Assembly: GCA_023426435.1 (NCBI GenBank)
Contig: JAFAAS010000187.1
Location: 1-64,000, forward strand
Direction of reading: 5' to 3'
Length of the DNA stretch: 64,000 nt
DNA from: Verrucomicrobiota bacterium
Lineage (GTDB): Bacteria; Verrucomicrobiota; Verrucomicrobiia; Opitutales; Opitutaceae
The translations under genes and the position numbers were made by a program. The notes under the pieces were generated by a model that saw nothing but the letters and a program-made list of their open reading frames with translations, was not told the DNA's origin and made no database searches. Below, piece by piece: positions 9,801 through 17,600 of this stretch. Every line of letters begins with the position of its first letter. Positions within the stretch are counted from its first letter, which is position 1.

Positions 9801-12258
9801 CGCGGCCGGAAATGCGGCCGCGAACGCCGCCGGATCCGCCGCTCAAGCCGCTCAGAACGCCTCCCAAGCTGCCAAGGGGGCCGCCAATGCAGCTACCGTC
9901 GCCCAAAATGTCGCCTCCGCCGCGGGCAACGCCGCCGCCAACGTCGCAGGCAATGCCGCCGCCAACGCGCAGAACGCCGCCCAGTCCGCGGCCAACGTCG
10001 CTGGCAACGCCGCTTCCGCCGCGGGGAACGCAGCGCAAGCCGCCAACGTGGCCAGCGTCGCCGGAAACGCCGCCGGCGCCGCGCAAGCCGCCGTCAATGC
10101 CGCCGACGCTGCAGGCAACGCGGCCAACGCTGCATCGGCCGCCTCCCAGATTGCCGGCAATGCCGCTCAAGCCGCGGGCAAAGCCGTCCAATCCGCCGCC
10201 AACGCCGCCCAAAACATCGCCGCAAACGCCAGCGAAGCCGCTGCGAGCGCTGCAGGTAACGCTGCTCAAATCGCGAAGACCGCCGGAAACGCCGCCGAAG
10301 CCGCGAGCGGCGCCGCCAAAGCCGCTGCGACCGCTGCCGGCAATGCCGCGAACGCCGCATCGAAAGCCGCCAACAACGCTTCTCAGGTCGCCGGCAATGT
10401 TGCCAATGCTGCTTCCGTCGCGGCCGGCAAGGCGGTCGAGGCGGCCGGCAACGCCGCCAATGCCGCCTCCGCCGCCGCTCAATCCGCCAACGAAGCCGCC
10501 CAAGCCGCCGCAAACGCGGCCGGAAGCGTCGCGGCCAACGCCGCCGCATCCGCCGGCAACGCCGCCCAATCCGTCTCCGCTGCCGCCAAGGCAGGCGACG
10601 TTGCCGCCAGCGTAGCCGACGCCGCGAAGGCCGCCGCCAATGCCGCGCAAGCCGCCGAGGGCGCAGCCAAAGCAGCCGCCGCCGCAGCCGATTCCGCCGC
10701 CACGGTTGCGGGCAACGCCGCTCAATCCGCTGGAAAGGTGAGCGACGCCGCGGCAAGCGTCGCCAACAACGCCGCCTCCGCCGCCAGCGCCGCCGCGAAA
10801 TCTGCGTCCGTCGCCGCCAAGTCCGCCGCCAACGCCACTCAGGCTGCCAGCGGCGCCGGCGCTGCAGTCACGGCCGTCAGCGGACAAGCCGAGGCCGTCG
10901 CCTCCGCCGCCGGCGATGCCGCCGCCAACGCCGCTCAAGCCGCGAGCGCCGCCGCCGATTCGGCCGCTCAAGCCGCCAACGCCGCCGCCGAAACCGCCAA
11001 GGTCGTCGCCAGCGTTGCAGGCGACGCCGTCAAGTCCGCCTCCGCCGGCAGCACGACCGCAAGCAAGGTGGCCGATACCGTCGCCACCACGCTCGCCGCA
11101 TCGGTCGACACCGCCGCAAAATCCGCTTCGCAATCTTCCCAAAGCGCCGCGTCTGCCGCCAACTCCGCCGCACAAACCGTCGCCCAAACCACGTCCGCAA
11201 CCGCCGCCAACGCCGCACCCGCCACCAGCGTCAACGCCGCCACGACCTCCGCTCAAAGTGCCGGCGAAGCGTCGAAGTCCGCCTCCAAATCCGCGGCGTC
11301 TGCTGCTTCCAACGTCGCAGCATCGCTCACCGCGCCAAAACCGGTCGCAGCACCTGCACCGGTCCCTGCTCCCGCGCCGATCCCCGCCGCGCCAGCCGCC
11401 ACTCCCGTCGTGTCAACTCCGCCGCCGAGCACGCCCGCGCCAACCCCGGCCCCGTCAATCGCGCCCGCCGCGCCCACCCCGGTTGCAGTCACCGCCCCCG
11501 CTCCCGCCCCTGCCGCCACGCCATCACCCGCTCCCGCTCCGAGTCCGACCCCCGCTGCGACACCCACGACTCCCGCGCCGCGCACCGAAGTCGCCGTGGC
11601 CAAACCCATGGCCGCGCCAACACCCGCCGCCGCGCCGGTTGCAGCGCCCGCTCCTTCCACTCCCGAACCGTCGCCTGCGAGCGTCCCCATGTCCCCCGAT
11701 CTGCTCGCCAGCACCCCCAGTCCAGCCACGCCCAGCACCGAAATCCCAGCCGCTCCCGATCTCTCCTCCACTTCGTCGGCCAGCGCGCCGACCAGTCGCG
11801 CATTGATGACCGACTCCGCTCCAACCGCCACACCCGAAGTCGCCGCGGCCATCATGCTTCCGCCGGTTCGCGAAATTCGCGAGGTCGACGCCGCGCGTCT
11901 CAAGGCCGTGCTCTTCCAACTGCGGGTCGGCCTCGACGCCACCAGCCGTTCACTCGTCTCCGCCCAGCGCGTCGTGCGCCACGAGGTCCAACGCGACGAA
12001 CGTCCCCAGTTCGACGCCGCCTTCGTCCAGGTTCGCATGCGCGAGGTTGCTCTGCGCAACAGCATCGCCGCCGCCAGCGAAGCCTCCCCCGAGAAAGCTT
12101 CGGAAGCTCAGGCCAAGGTCGCCGCCGACTACGAGGCCTACGCTCGCGCCCTGACGGTCGCCCATTCGTTGTTGCAGTCTTCGCGCGGCGCACTCGCCAC
12201 CGCGAGCACGCCCGCCGCCGGCTTCGGCAACGAATCCCTCCGCCGCCCCGCCGAATAA
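6859..12258 (+). CDS. Giant secreted Ala/Asn/Gly-rich repeat protein
   Basis: Protein of about 1,799 residues. It has a signal peptide (VKRLSSRHLALLATTSIVA... cleaving near SLHA-QH) and then about 1,450 residues made almost only of Ala with Asn, Gly, Gln, Ser, Val and a few Glu/Asp/Lys. Motifs such as AAGNAANAAQA recur at 3- and 4-residue spacings, as expected for a long Ala helix or coiled coil. A marker motif VAANVGDVAA occurs seven times, at 7525, 7861, 8281, 8659, 8980, 9304 and 9628. Two Pro-rich stretches (about residues 1490-1660) and a charged helical C-terminal domain (about 1663-1799, REIREVDAARLKAVLFQL...) follow. Function is unknown; a surface fibre, spacer or ice/desiccation-related helix are possibilities only. 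The start is the GTG at 6859, which gives a clean signal peptide; a TTG at 6829 is in frame upstream. Confidence 0.7.
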   Translation: MKRLSSRHLALLATTSIVAPAVIPSLHAQHAGHGANAAANAGKAAQQSAKAAAQAARAAAHAAKQAARNGAQSAKAAAAGARDAAKNAADAAKNAAAGAANNAAGAANNAANAAQAAGEAAGEAATAVTNAAANAANNAAEAAGNAAANAASAANNAANAAGNAASAANNAAANATQAAGNAANAAANAGGAAASAANAAAEAAGNAAANASNAANNAAAVAANVGDVAANVAGNAANAAANASQAAGNAANAAASVGEAAANAANNAANAAQAAAGNAANAAGNASQAAQNAAGNAAAAAGNVAEAASQAAANAASAAGNAANNAANNAAAVAANVGDVAANVAGNAANAAANASQAAGNAANAAASVGEAAANAANNAAQAAGNAANAAQAAAGNAANAAGNASQAAGNAANAAQNAAGNAAAAAGNAAEAASQAAANAASAAGNAAANASQAAGNAAANASAAANNAASVAANVGDVAANVAGNAANAAANAAQAAGNAAANAATSVGEAAANAANNASQAAANAANAAQAAAGGAANAANQAANAAQNAAGNAAAAAGNVAQAAGNAANNAAQAAGNASQAAANASAAANNAAAVAANVGDVAASVAGNAASAAANAAQAAGNAAGAANNASQAAGNAANAAQAAAGNAANAAQNAAGNAASAAGNAASAANNASQAAANAANAAGNAAANASAAANNAASVAANVGDVAANVAANAANAAANASQAAGNAAQAAQAVAGNAANAANNAASVAGNAASVAQNVAGAAANAAGNAAANAAQAANNAAANAASAAGNAAANASAAANNAASVAANVGDIAANVAANAANAAANASQAAGNAAQAAQAVAGNAANAANNAASVAGNAASVAQNVAGAAANAAGNAAANAAQAANNAAANAASAAGNAAANASAAANNAASVAANVGDVAANAANAANNASQAAANASQAAGNAAQAAQTVAGNAASAANNASQAAAHAAGAAGNAAANAAGSAAQAAQNASQAAKGAANAATVAQNVASAAGNAAANVAGNAAANAQNAAQSAANVAGNAASAAGNAAQAANVASVAGNAAGAAQAAVNAADAAGNAANAASAASQIAGNAAQAAGKAVQSAANAAQNIAANASEAAASAAGNAAQIAKTAGNAAEAASGAAKAAATAAGNAANAASKAANNASQVAGNVANAASVAAGKAVEAAGNAANAASAAAQSANEAAQAAANAAGSVAANAAASAGNAAQSVSAAAKAGDVAASVADAAKAAANAAQAAEGAAKAAAAAADSAATVAGNAAQSAGKVSDAAASVANNAASAASAAAKSASVAAKSAANATQAASGAGAAVTAVSGQAEAVASAAGDAAANAAQAASAAADSAAQAANAAAETAKVVASVAGDAVKSASAGSTTASKVADTVATTLAASVDTAAKSASQSSQSAASAANSAAQTVAQTTSATAANAAPATSVNAATTSAQSAGEASKSASKSAASAASNVAASLTAPKPVAAPAPVPAPAPIPAAPAATPVVSTPPPSTPAPTPAPSIAPAAPTPVAVTAPAPAPAATPSPAPAPSPTPAATPTTPAPRTEVAVAKPMAAPTPAAAPVAAPAPSTPEPSPASVPMSPDLLASTPSPATPSTEIPAAPDLSSTSSASAPTSRALMTDSAPTATPEVAAAIMLPPVREIREVDAARLKAVLFQLRVGLDATSRSLVSAQRVVRHEVQRDERPQFDAAFVQVRMREVALRNSIAAASEASPEKASEAQAKVAADYEAYARALTVAHSLLQSSRGALATASTPAAGFGNESLRRPAE
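7525..9657 (+). repeat. Long-period repeats inside the Ala-rich gene
   Basis: Copies of the VAANVGDVAA-coding motif start at 7525, 7861, 8281, 8659, 8980, 9304 and 9628. Spacings are 336, 420, 378, 321, 324 and 324 nt, all multiples of three. The units 8980-9303 and 9304-9627 are nearly identical at the DNA level (a handful of mostly silent changes), which indicates a recent tandem duplication. Older units share protein sequence but use shuffled synonymous codons. Confidence 0.85.
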
Positions 12259-12278
12259 ACCGTCCGATCGCCTTCCGT

Positions 12279-12303
12279 TGGAGGCGCGGTGCCCCCACCG
12301 CGC
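12279..12303. repeat. Short palindromic repeat (TGGAGG-headed)
   Basis: Second copy of the element at 2565-2589: a TGGAGG head and stem CGCGGTG / CACCGCG with a CCC-type loop. It lies 20 nt after the stop of the repeat protein and upstream of tspO. Confidence 0.6.
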
Positions 12304-12353
12304 TTTCTCCCGCGCGGATTGCACCCGACGCCAACCCGCGCTCTTTTCGCGCG

Positions 12354-12830
12354 ATGAAAAAATCGCCCTGGCTGCCGCTCGGCTTGTTCCTGCTGCTCGC
12401 GTTTCTCGCCGCCGGCATCGGCGGGCTCGCGACCAACTCGAGCGTCGAAACGTGGTATCCCACGCTCGCCAAACCGTCCTGGAATCCTCCGCGTTGGGTG
12501 TTTGGCCCGGTTTGGACGCTTCTCTACATCGCGATGGCCGTCGCCGCGTGGCGCGTCTGGCGCCTCGGCTCGGCCACGGGCGCGCGCACCACGTTCCGCC
12601 TCTACGGCGCCCAACTCGCGCTCAACGCCCTTTGGTCGATCTTCTTCTTCGGCCTCCGCTCCCCACTGCTCGCCCTCATCGACATCGCCGTGCTCTGGCT
12701 CGTCCTGATCCGCATTCTCGCCCGCTTCCGCGAAGCCGATCGCATCGCCACCTGGCTCTGGATCCCTTACGTGCTGTGGGTCAGCTTCGCCTTCCTGCTC
12801 AACGCCGCAATCTGGGAACTCAACCGCTGA
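12354..12830 (+). CDS. tspO: TspO/MBR family membrane protein
   Basis: TspO (bacterial homologue of the mitochondrial benzodiazepine receptor) binds porphyrins and is linked to stress, light or oxygen signalling. The 158-residue protein has the usual length and five hydrophobic helices. It shows the family blocks WYPTLAKPSWNPPRWVFGPVW in helix 1-2, QLALNALWSIFFFGLRSP, and the last helix ending NAAIWELNR. The start ATG at 12354 fits the family N-terminus. It stands alone on the plus strand between the repeat protein and an unknown exported protein. Confidence 0.9.
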   Translation: MKKSPWLPLGLFLLLAFLAAGIGGLATNSSVETWYPTLAKPSWNPPRWVFGPVWTLLYIAMAVAAWRVWRLGSATGARTTFRLYGAQLALNALWSIFFFGLRSPLLALIDIAVLWLVLIRILARFREADRIATWLWIPYVLWVSFAFLLNAAIWELNR

Positions 12831-12907
12831 CGCGAGCTTTCAACGGGATGACCGCGCGCCCGGTCTCGGCATTTGCTGAGCCACTCGGCATCCGCGAACC
12901 TTTCCCT

Positions 12908-14116
12908 GTGTTACCCCGCCCCGCGCTGTTGATCCGTGTTCTTGGTTTTTCGGCCGCTACTCTGTCCTCCCTCCTCGCCGAAGAAAAACCTGCGACCGCC
13001 GCCCTCGAAGCCGTCGTCCTCCCCACCGTTCAATACGCGCACGAAGACATCTGGAACCATACCCCTTCGGGAGCTCCGCTCGCCCTCGCAGCCACCGACC
13101 GAATCGCACCGGAACAGCGGCTCGATCTCCTCGTCATCGCCCGCCGCTACCAGCGCGACCCTGAAGGTCGCGCCCGCCTCACCTACCGATTCACCCTGCA
13201 CTCCCCCAACGGAGAAACAACGCAATCCGCCCCCGAGCTCCTCTTGGGCGATCAAATTCCCGCTGCGGAGGGAGCCCTGATTTTTCCGCGCGAAATCGTT
13301 TCGTTCCACACCAGCCTCTCGGACCCCGACGGCGAATACCAACTGGTCTTCGAGATCCGGGACCACATCAGCGGCCGCACCCTCGAGCAACGGATCACCC
13401 TCTGCGTCGACGATTCGAACGCTCCTCTTCCGCTCCCCCGCGACTTCAACCCGTCCGAATTTCTCTCGCGCTACTACACCGCTCCTCAACCGCGGTTCGC
13501 CCTGGCCGCCGTCACCGCGTTCAGCCGTCCTCCCGCGCGTATCCACAAAGCCGATTCAGTCGGCACGATTCTCGGATTTTACGAGCAGATCCTCGCCGAC
13601 AATCCTTGGCTGATCCCTCAATTCACCGCCCGCTTGATTGAAACATCCGACGCCCGCGAGCGTCGGCTGCTCACCCTGATTCTCGCGTTCGCTCACCCCG
13701 ACGACCGCTCTTTGGGCGAGCTGTCCGTCTTCCAGCGTCAAGCGCTCGCTGTCGCACGGCGCGAGCCGTTGCCAACTCCCAGCTCCCAACCTCGCACCGG
13801 CGGACAACTTGATGTCTTGTGGGGACGCTTCTTCGCGAGCGGACGCTTCGCTCCGATCCTGGATTTGGTCTCCATCGCAGAGTCCTACGCTTCCTCCGCC
13901 ACGAACGTCGCCCACCTGAAACAAAGCGGAAAACAACCCGACAATGCCCTCGCTCTCGAAGCCACCCTTCACGAGATGGCAGCGTGGTCTCTCGGCAGCA
14001 ACGCCCACCAACCTTTAGTCCGCGCCTACCTGTCCTACCTCCAAGCTTCCGATCGCTCTTCTGCCACAGCCAAAGCCGTTGCGCAAAAAGCGCTCAATTG
14101 GAAACCCGCGAAATAA
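12908..14116 (+). CDS. Exported protein of unknown function
   Basis: About 402 residues with a likely signal peptide (VLPRPALLIRVLGFSAATLSSLLAEE). The mature part contains a segment with beta-sandwich features (ARLTYRFTLHSPNGETTQSAPELL, DGEYQLVFEIRDHISGRTLEQRITLCVDD) and then a helical C-terminal half (residues about 180-400). I do not recognise a family. The frame is open far upstream into tspO (12278) and has an ATG at 12848, but the GTG at 12908 or the TTG at 12929 gives the better signal peptide. It lies 77 nt after tspO and 32 nt before the yjbQ-like gene. Confidence 0.6.
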   Translation: MLPRPALLIRVLGFSAATLSSLLAEEKPATAALEAVVLPTVQYAHEDIWNHTPSGAPLALAATDRIAPEQRLDLLVIARRYQRDPEGRARLTYRFTLHSPNGETTQSAPELLLGDQIPAAEGALIFPREIVSFHTSLSDPDGEYQLVFEIRDHISGRTLEQRITLCVDDSNAPLPLPRDFNPSEFLSRYYTAPQPRFALAAVTAFSRPPARIHKADSVGTILGFYEQILADNPWLIPQFTARLIETSDARERRLLTLILAFAHPDDRSLGELSVFQRQALAVARREPLPTPSSQPRTGGQLDVLWGRFFASGRFAPILDLVSIAESYASSATNVAHLKQSGKQPDNALALEATLHEMAAWSLGSNAHQPLVRAYLSYLQASDRSSATAKAVAQKALNWKPAK

Positions 14117-14148
14117 GCCCGACTCGCCCCAACATTCCCCACCACTCC

Positions 14149-14564
<416 letters not shown>

Positions 14565-14568
<4 letters not shown>

Positions 14569-15221
14569 ACCGGCACGTTCCTCCCGACACCCTCGCCGCC
14601 GCTCGCACGATCTTCGCCTTCCTCTCGGCCGCCGACCCGCTGCCGGTGCAGCCATGCGATGCCGTGATCGGTTTCGGCACGTTCGATCTCACCCTCGCCG
14701 CCTTCTGCGGCGAACTCCACACCCGCGGCCTCGTCCGGCGCATCATCCTCACCGGCGGAATCGGAGCCGGCACCGCCGATCTCGGCCGCCCGGAAGCCGA
14801 CGCCTGGCGCAACGAAATCCTCCGCACGCATCCGACCATCGATCCGAGCGCCATCATCGCCGAAAACCGCTCCACCAACACGTCCGAGAACATTGAATTC
14901 ACCGCCGACCTGCTCGCCCGCGAGTTCCCCGACTTCGCTTTCGGCCGCGGCCTGCAAACCGCGTTGATCGTCGCCTCCCCGTCGCGAATGCGTCGCGTCG
15001 CCCTCACCCTTCAAAAACGCCAGCCCGCTCTCCGCTTCCACCGCGCGCTCCCCTCCGCCGATTTCGACCGCGAATACGCGCTGCACGAGAGCAAGGGCAT
15101 TCCCTATCTCACCCATCTCGCCGGCGAAATCGATCGTATCCGCGATTATCCTACACGCGGATGGATCGCCGCCGAACCGCTGCCGCCCGAAGTGCAGGCC
15201 GCTCGCGAAAAATTGAACTGA
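14565..15221 (+). CDS. YdcF-like protein (DUF218)
   Basis: Protein of 218 residues of the YdcF/DUF218 Rossmann-like family, some members of which bind SAM or act on envelope components. The pattern is an N-terminal strand (DAVIGFGTFD), then RRIILTGGIGAG, then EAIL-like ENRSTNTSENIEFTADLLA, then ALIVASPSRMRRVALTLQK, the usual DUF218 order. No membrane helix is visible, unlike ElyC/SanA, so it should be cytosolic. Its ATG overlaps the yjbQ stop (ATGA). Confidence 0.8.
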
Positions 15222-15228
15222 CGCCTCC

Positions 15229-16896
15229 TTACTCCGTCGCGCCCGTTTTCCGCCGCGACTTCTCCGCCCCCAAGGTCAGCGCTCCATACGCGAGCATCGC
15301 CGCGATCGCACTGGCGATGACGAACCAATCGCCGTGCTCGACATAGAAGCTGTTGCGCCCCGCCCAGCGCCCGTCGCGCGTCACGTCGACCGTCTGCGTT
15401 CCGCGAAAATAGATGCTGCCCGCATCGTTCAACACCGTCGCGCGCACCGTGCCGAACTCGTCGATCCATCCGCTCCACCCGCCATTGCCGCAACGCAGCA
15501 CCGGCCGGCGCGTTTCCACCGCGCGCAACACCGCATGCGCCGCATGCTGATGCGCCGCGCCGCCTTCGCCATACCAGGCATTGTTCGTCAACACCGCCAG
15601 CACATCGCTGCCCGCCAGCGTGCTGTAACGCGCCAGCGTCGGAAAAATGTCTTCGTAGCAAATCAGCGGTCCCACCGTGATCGGTCCGTTCGGTGACGAC
15701 AGAATGAGCGGCGAGGAATCTTCACCGGGAGAAAAGTCGTCGTCTCCCACCGGCACGATTTTCGACAGCCACCCGAGCAGCGGCCGCAGCGGCACGTATT
15801 CGCCAAACGGCACCAGATGCCGCTTCGCATAATAATCCGTCTGCACGCCCGCCACCGGATCGACCACAAACGCGGCATTCAACCAGAGCTCGTTCGGCTG
15901 ATCGTCGTTCTCCACTGCGATCGAGCCGATCAGCAGCGGCACCCTCGCGCGCCGAGCAAGCGTCTCCACGAAGGCCTGCATGTTCGTGTCGCCCTGCACC
16001 GCCCACGGCGTGCTCGCCTCCGGCCACAGGATCAAATCGGGTCCTGTCGCCGCCGCCGCCATCGTCGTCGATTGCAGCGTATCCAGAATCGAACGACCCG
16101 CCGCCGGATCCCACTTCAACGTTTGCGGAATGTAGGGCTGCACAAACGCCACCCGCGCCAGCGGCACCGCATAACGCCCGCGCTGAAACGTCTCCTGAAC
16201 ATGGATGCTCACGCACGCCATCAACATGAACAGCGCGAGCAGAAACTCCGGCCTCCGAAAATTCCACCCGCCCTGCCCCGAAAACAAACTGTGCGTCATC
16301 GCCGAGAACCCGATGTTCATCGCCACGAGGACGAACGAAATTCCCCACGCGCCCGTGTAGGACGCGATCTGCAGCACGCTCGATCGCTCCCACTGGCTCA
16401 CCGAGAGCGGCAGCCACGGAAACCCGGTCAGAAACCAGGTGCGCGTCCACTCGATCAGCACCCACAACCCCGCCAGTCCGACCATCGTCGCCATGCGCGT
16501 GAACGCCGGGCGCTCGTGCGTGCGCGGCATCGCCCACCAAGCCGCCAAAAACCACCCGCCCACCCATACCCCGACGATCGGTCCAAGCAGCAGCAGGCCC
16601 GCCCAGGTCACGTGGTGCAACCAGGCCAGCATGATCGTCCATGCCACCGCTTGCGCCCCGAGCAGCGTCGCCGCGTAAAGTTTGAATCCAGGTTTCCGAT
16701 ACGCCCACAGCACGCCCGGCACGAGCATCGCATACGCGAACTCCGGGGTCTTGAACGGCGGAAACGACAGCACCGTCAGCACCACCGTCGACACGAACAC
16801 CGCGAGCGCCGCCAACCGGTGCCCGAAACGATCGAAAATCGACGGCTTCGGCGCGTAGGGATCGACGTAGGGAATGGAGGCAGACGAATCGCTCAC
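15229..16896 (-). CDS. lnt: Apolipoprotein N-acyltransferase
   Basis: Lnt transfers the third acyl chain to the N-terminal Cys of lipoproteins at the inner membrane, a Gram-negative trait. The 555-residue protein has six to seven N-terminal helices and a periplasmic nitrilase domain. Its catalytic triad is readable as Glu in LILWPEASTPW, Lys in YYAKRHLVPFGEYVP and Cys in GPLICYEDIFP, and a C-terminal helix follows. The open frame reaches 16932, but those residues (MQKSPASRLL...) are encoded by the REP at 16901-16924. The GTG at 16896, only 4 nt from the REP, gives the natural start. Confidence 0.93.
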   Translation of the reverse strand: MSDSSASIPYVDPYAPKPSIFDRFGHRLAALAVFVSTVVLTVLSFPPFKTPEFAYAMLVPGVLWAYRKPGFKLYAATLLGAQAVAWTIMLAWLHHVTWAGLLLLGPIVGVWVGGWFLAAWWAMPRTHERPAFTRMATMVGLAGLWVLIEWTRTWFLTGFPWLPLSVSQWERSSVLQIASYTGAWGISFVLVAMNIGFSAMTHSLFSGQGGWNFRRPEFLLALFMLMACVSIHVQETFQRGRYAVPLARVAFVQPYIPQTLKWDPAAGRSILDTLQSTTMAAAATGPDLILWPEASTPWAVQGDTNMQAFVETLARRARVPLLIGSIAVENDDQPNELWLNAAFVVDPVAGVQTDYYAKRHLVPFGEYVPLRPLLGWLSKIVPVGDDDFSPGEDSSPLILSSPNGPITVGPLICYEDIFPTLARYSTLAGSDVLAVLTNNAWYGEGGAAHQHAAHAVLRAVETRRPVLRCGNGGWSGWIDEFGTVRATVLNDAGSIYFRGTQTVDVTRDGRWAGRNSFYVEHGDWFVIASAIAAMLAYGALTLGAEKSRRKTGATE

Positions 16897-16900
16897 CGGA

Positions 16901-16988
16901 TGTAGGAGCCTGCTTGCAGGCGATTTTTGCACATACGAAAGGCTACAGGTATTCGAATGACCTGATCGCCTGCAAGCAGGGTCCTACC
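16901..16988. repeat. Inverted REP pair (BIME-like), downstream side of RAYT
   Basis: A direct REP (16901-16924, TGTAGGAGCCTGCTTGC...) and an inverted REP (16965-16988) face each other across 40 nt, so the whole unit can fold into one long hairpin. It fills the space between the RAYT stop and the lnt start. Confidence 0.9.
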
Positions 16989-16989
16989 T

Positions 16990-17514
16990 TCAAACCAGCC
17001 ATTCCGGAGCCGGTCGGTCCGCATCGAGCATCTCCTTGAACCACTCCCAGTCGTTGTCACGGCAACGAAACCACGGCCATGATTCAGCCCGCTTGCACAA
17101 TCCCGCGCGATAAGGATTGAAAAAAATGTAGAGGAACAGCGAAAGCCGCTCGTCGTCCGGCCGAACGCGACGATCGAAGAAATCCCGTTCCCACCGAAGC
17201 CTCGGATCGAACGTTTGAAGTATCCCCTTCGTTTTCGCCTTCAACCGGGCGACCGCTTGGCCGAGCGCCAATCTCTCTCCAAGCACGACCAAAAGATGGA
17301 GATGATCGGGCATAATAACCGCGCAACGCACTCGCCAGGTGGCGTCCAGCTCCATCCGCTGCCCCTCCTCCATTACCGCAGCTGCAACCGCCGAAGCGGT
17401 GAGCCCGGGACACCGCCCGTCGGTGCAAACAGTCAGAAAATACTCCGCTTTCGCTACCGACACGCGTCCGCGTCGTAGCGCTTCGCGTCCTCTTTCGGGA
17501 TAAGCTGCCTGCAT
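16990..17514 (-). CDS. REP-associated tyrosine transposase (RAYT)
   Basis: Y1/HUH-type single-strand nuclease of 174 residues that processes REP hairpins (TnpA_REP family). It shows the HUH histidines in VIMPDHLHLLVVLGERL, a helix AVARLKAKTKG, and a late tyrosine-containing segment RLSLFLYIFFNPYRAGL, in the usual order. The gene is bounded on both sides by inverted REP pairs ending within 2 nt of the gene. That is the standard 'REPtron' arrangement and identifies its probable substrate. The open frame runs to 17568, but the extra residues lie in the REPs. The ATG at 17514 begins exactly at the REP edge, with no Shine-Dalgarno visible. Confidence 0.9.
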   Translation of the reverse strand: MQAAYPERGREALRRGRVSVAKAEYFLTVCTDGRCPGLTASAVAAAVMEEGQRMELDATWRVRCAVIMPDHLHLLVVLGERLALGQAVARLKAKTKGILQTFDPRLRWERDFFDRRVRPDDERLSLFLYIFFNPYRAGLCKRAESWPWFRCRDNDWEWFKEMLDADRPAPEWLV

Positions 17515-17581
17515 GTAGGAGCCCGCTTGCGGGCGATCTAACTCATCGAACGCCCCCATCGCCTGCAAGCAGGCTCCTACA
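17514..17581. repeat. Inverted REP pair (BIME-like), upstream side of RAYT
   Basis: The first REP (17514-17537) has a variant stem GCCCGCTTGCGGGC, in which both arms changed so pairing is kept. The second (17558-17581) is the standard element inverted. The pair fills most of the gap between secA and the RAYT gene, and its outer edge forms the RAYT start codon. Confidence 0.9.
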
Positions 17582-17600
17582 GCTCACCTCGCCGCCTGGT

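Noticed and set aside
12278..12907. Upstream extension of the unknown exported protein over tspO
   Set aside because: It is out of frame with tspO, which is certain, and the signal peptide starts near 12908.
16897..16932. N-terminal extension of Lnt into the repeat
   Set aside because: The residues are encoded by a REP; the GTG at 16896 gives a normal protein.
16901..17581. CRISPR-like array of repeats
   Set aside because: The repeats are inverted pairs with no equal spacers and flank a RAYT; these are REPs.
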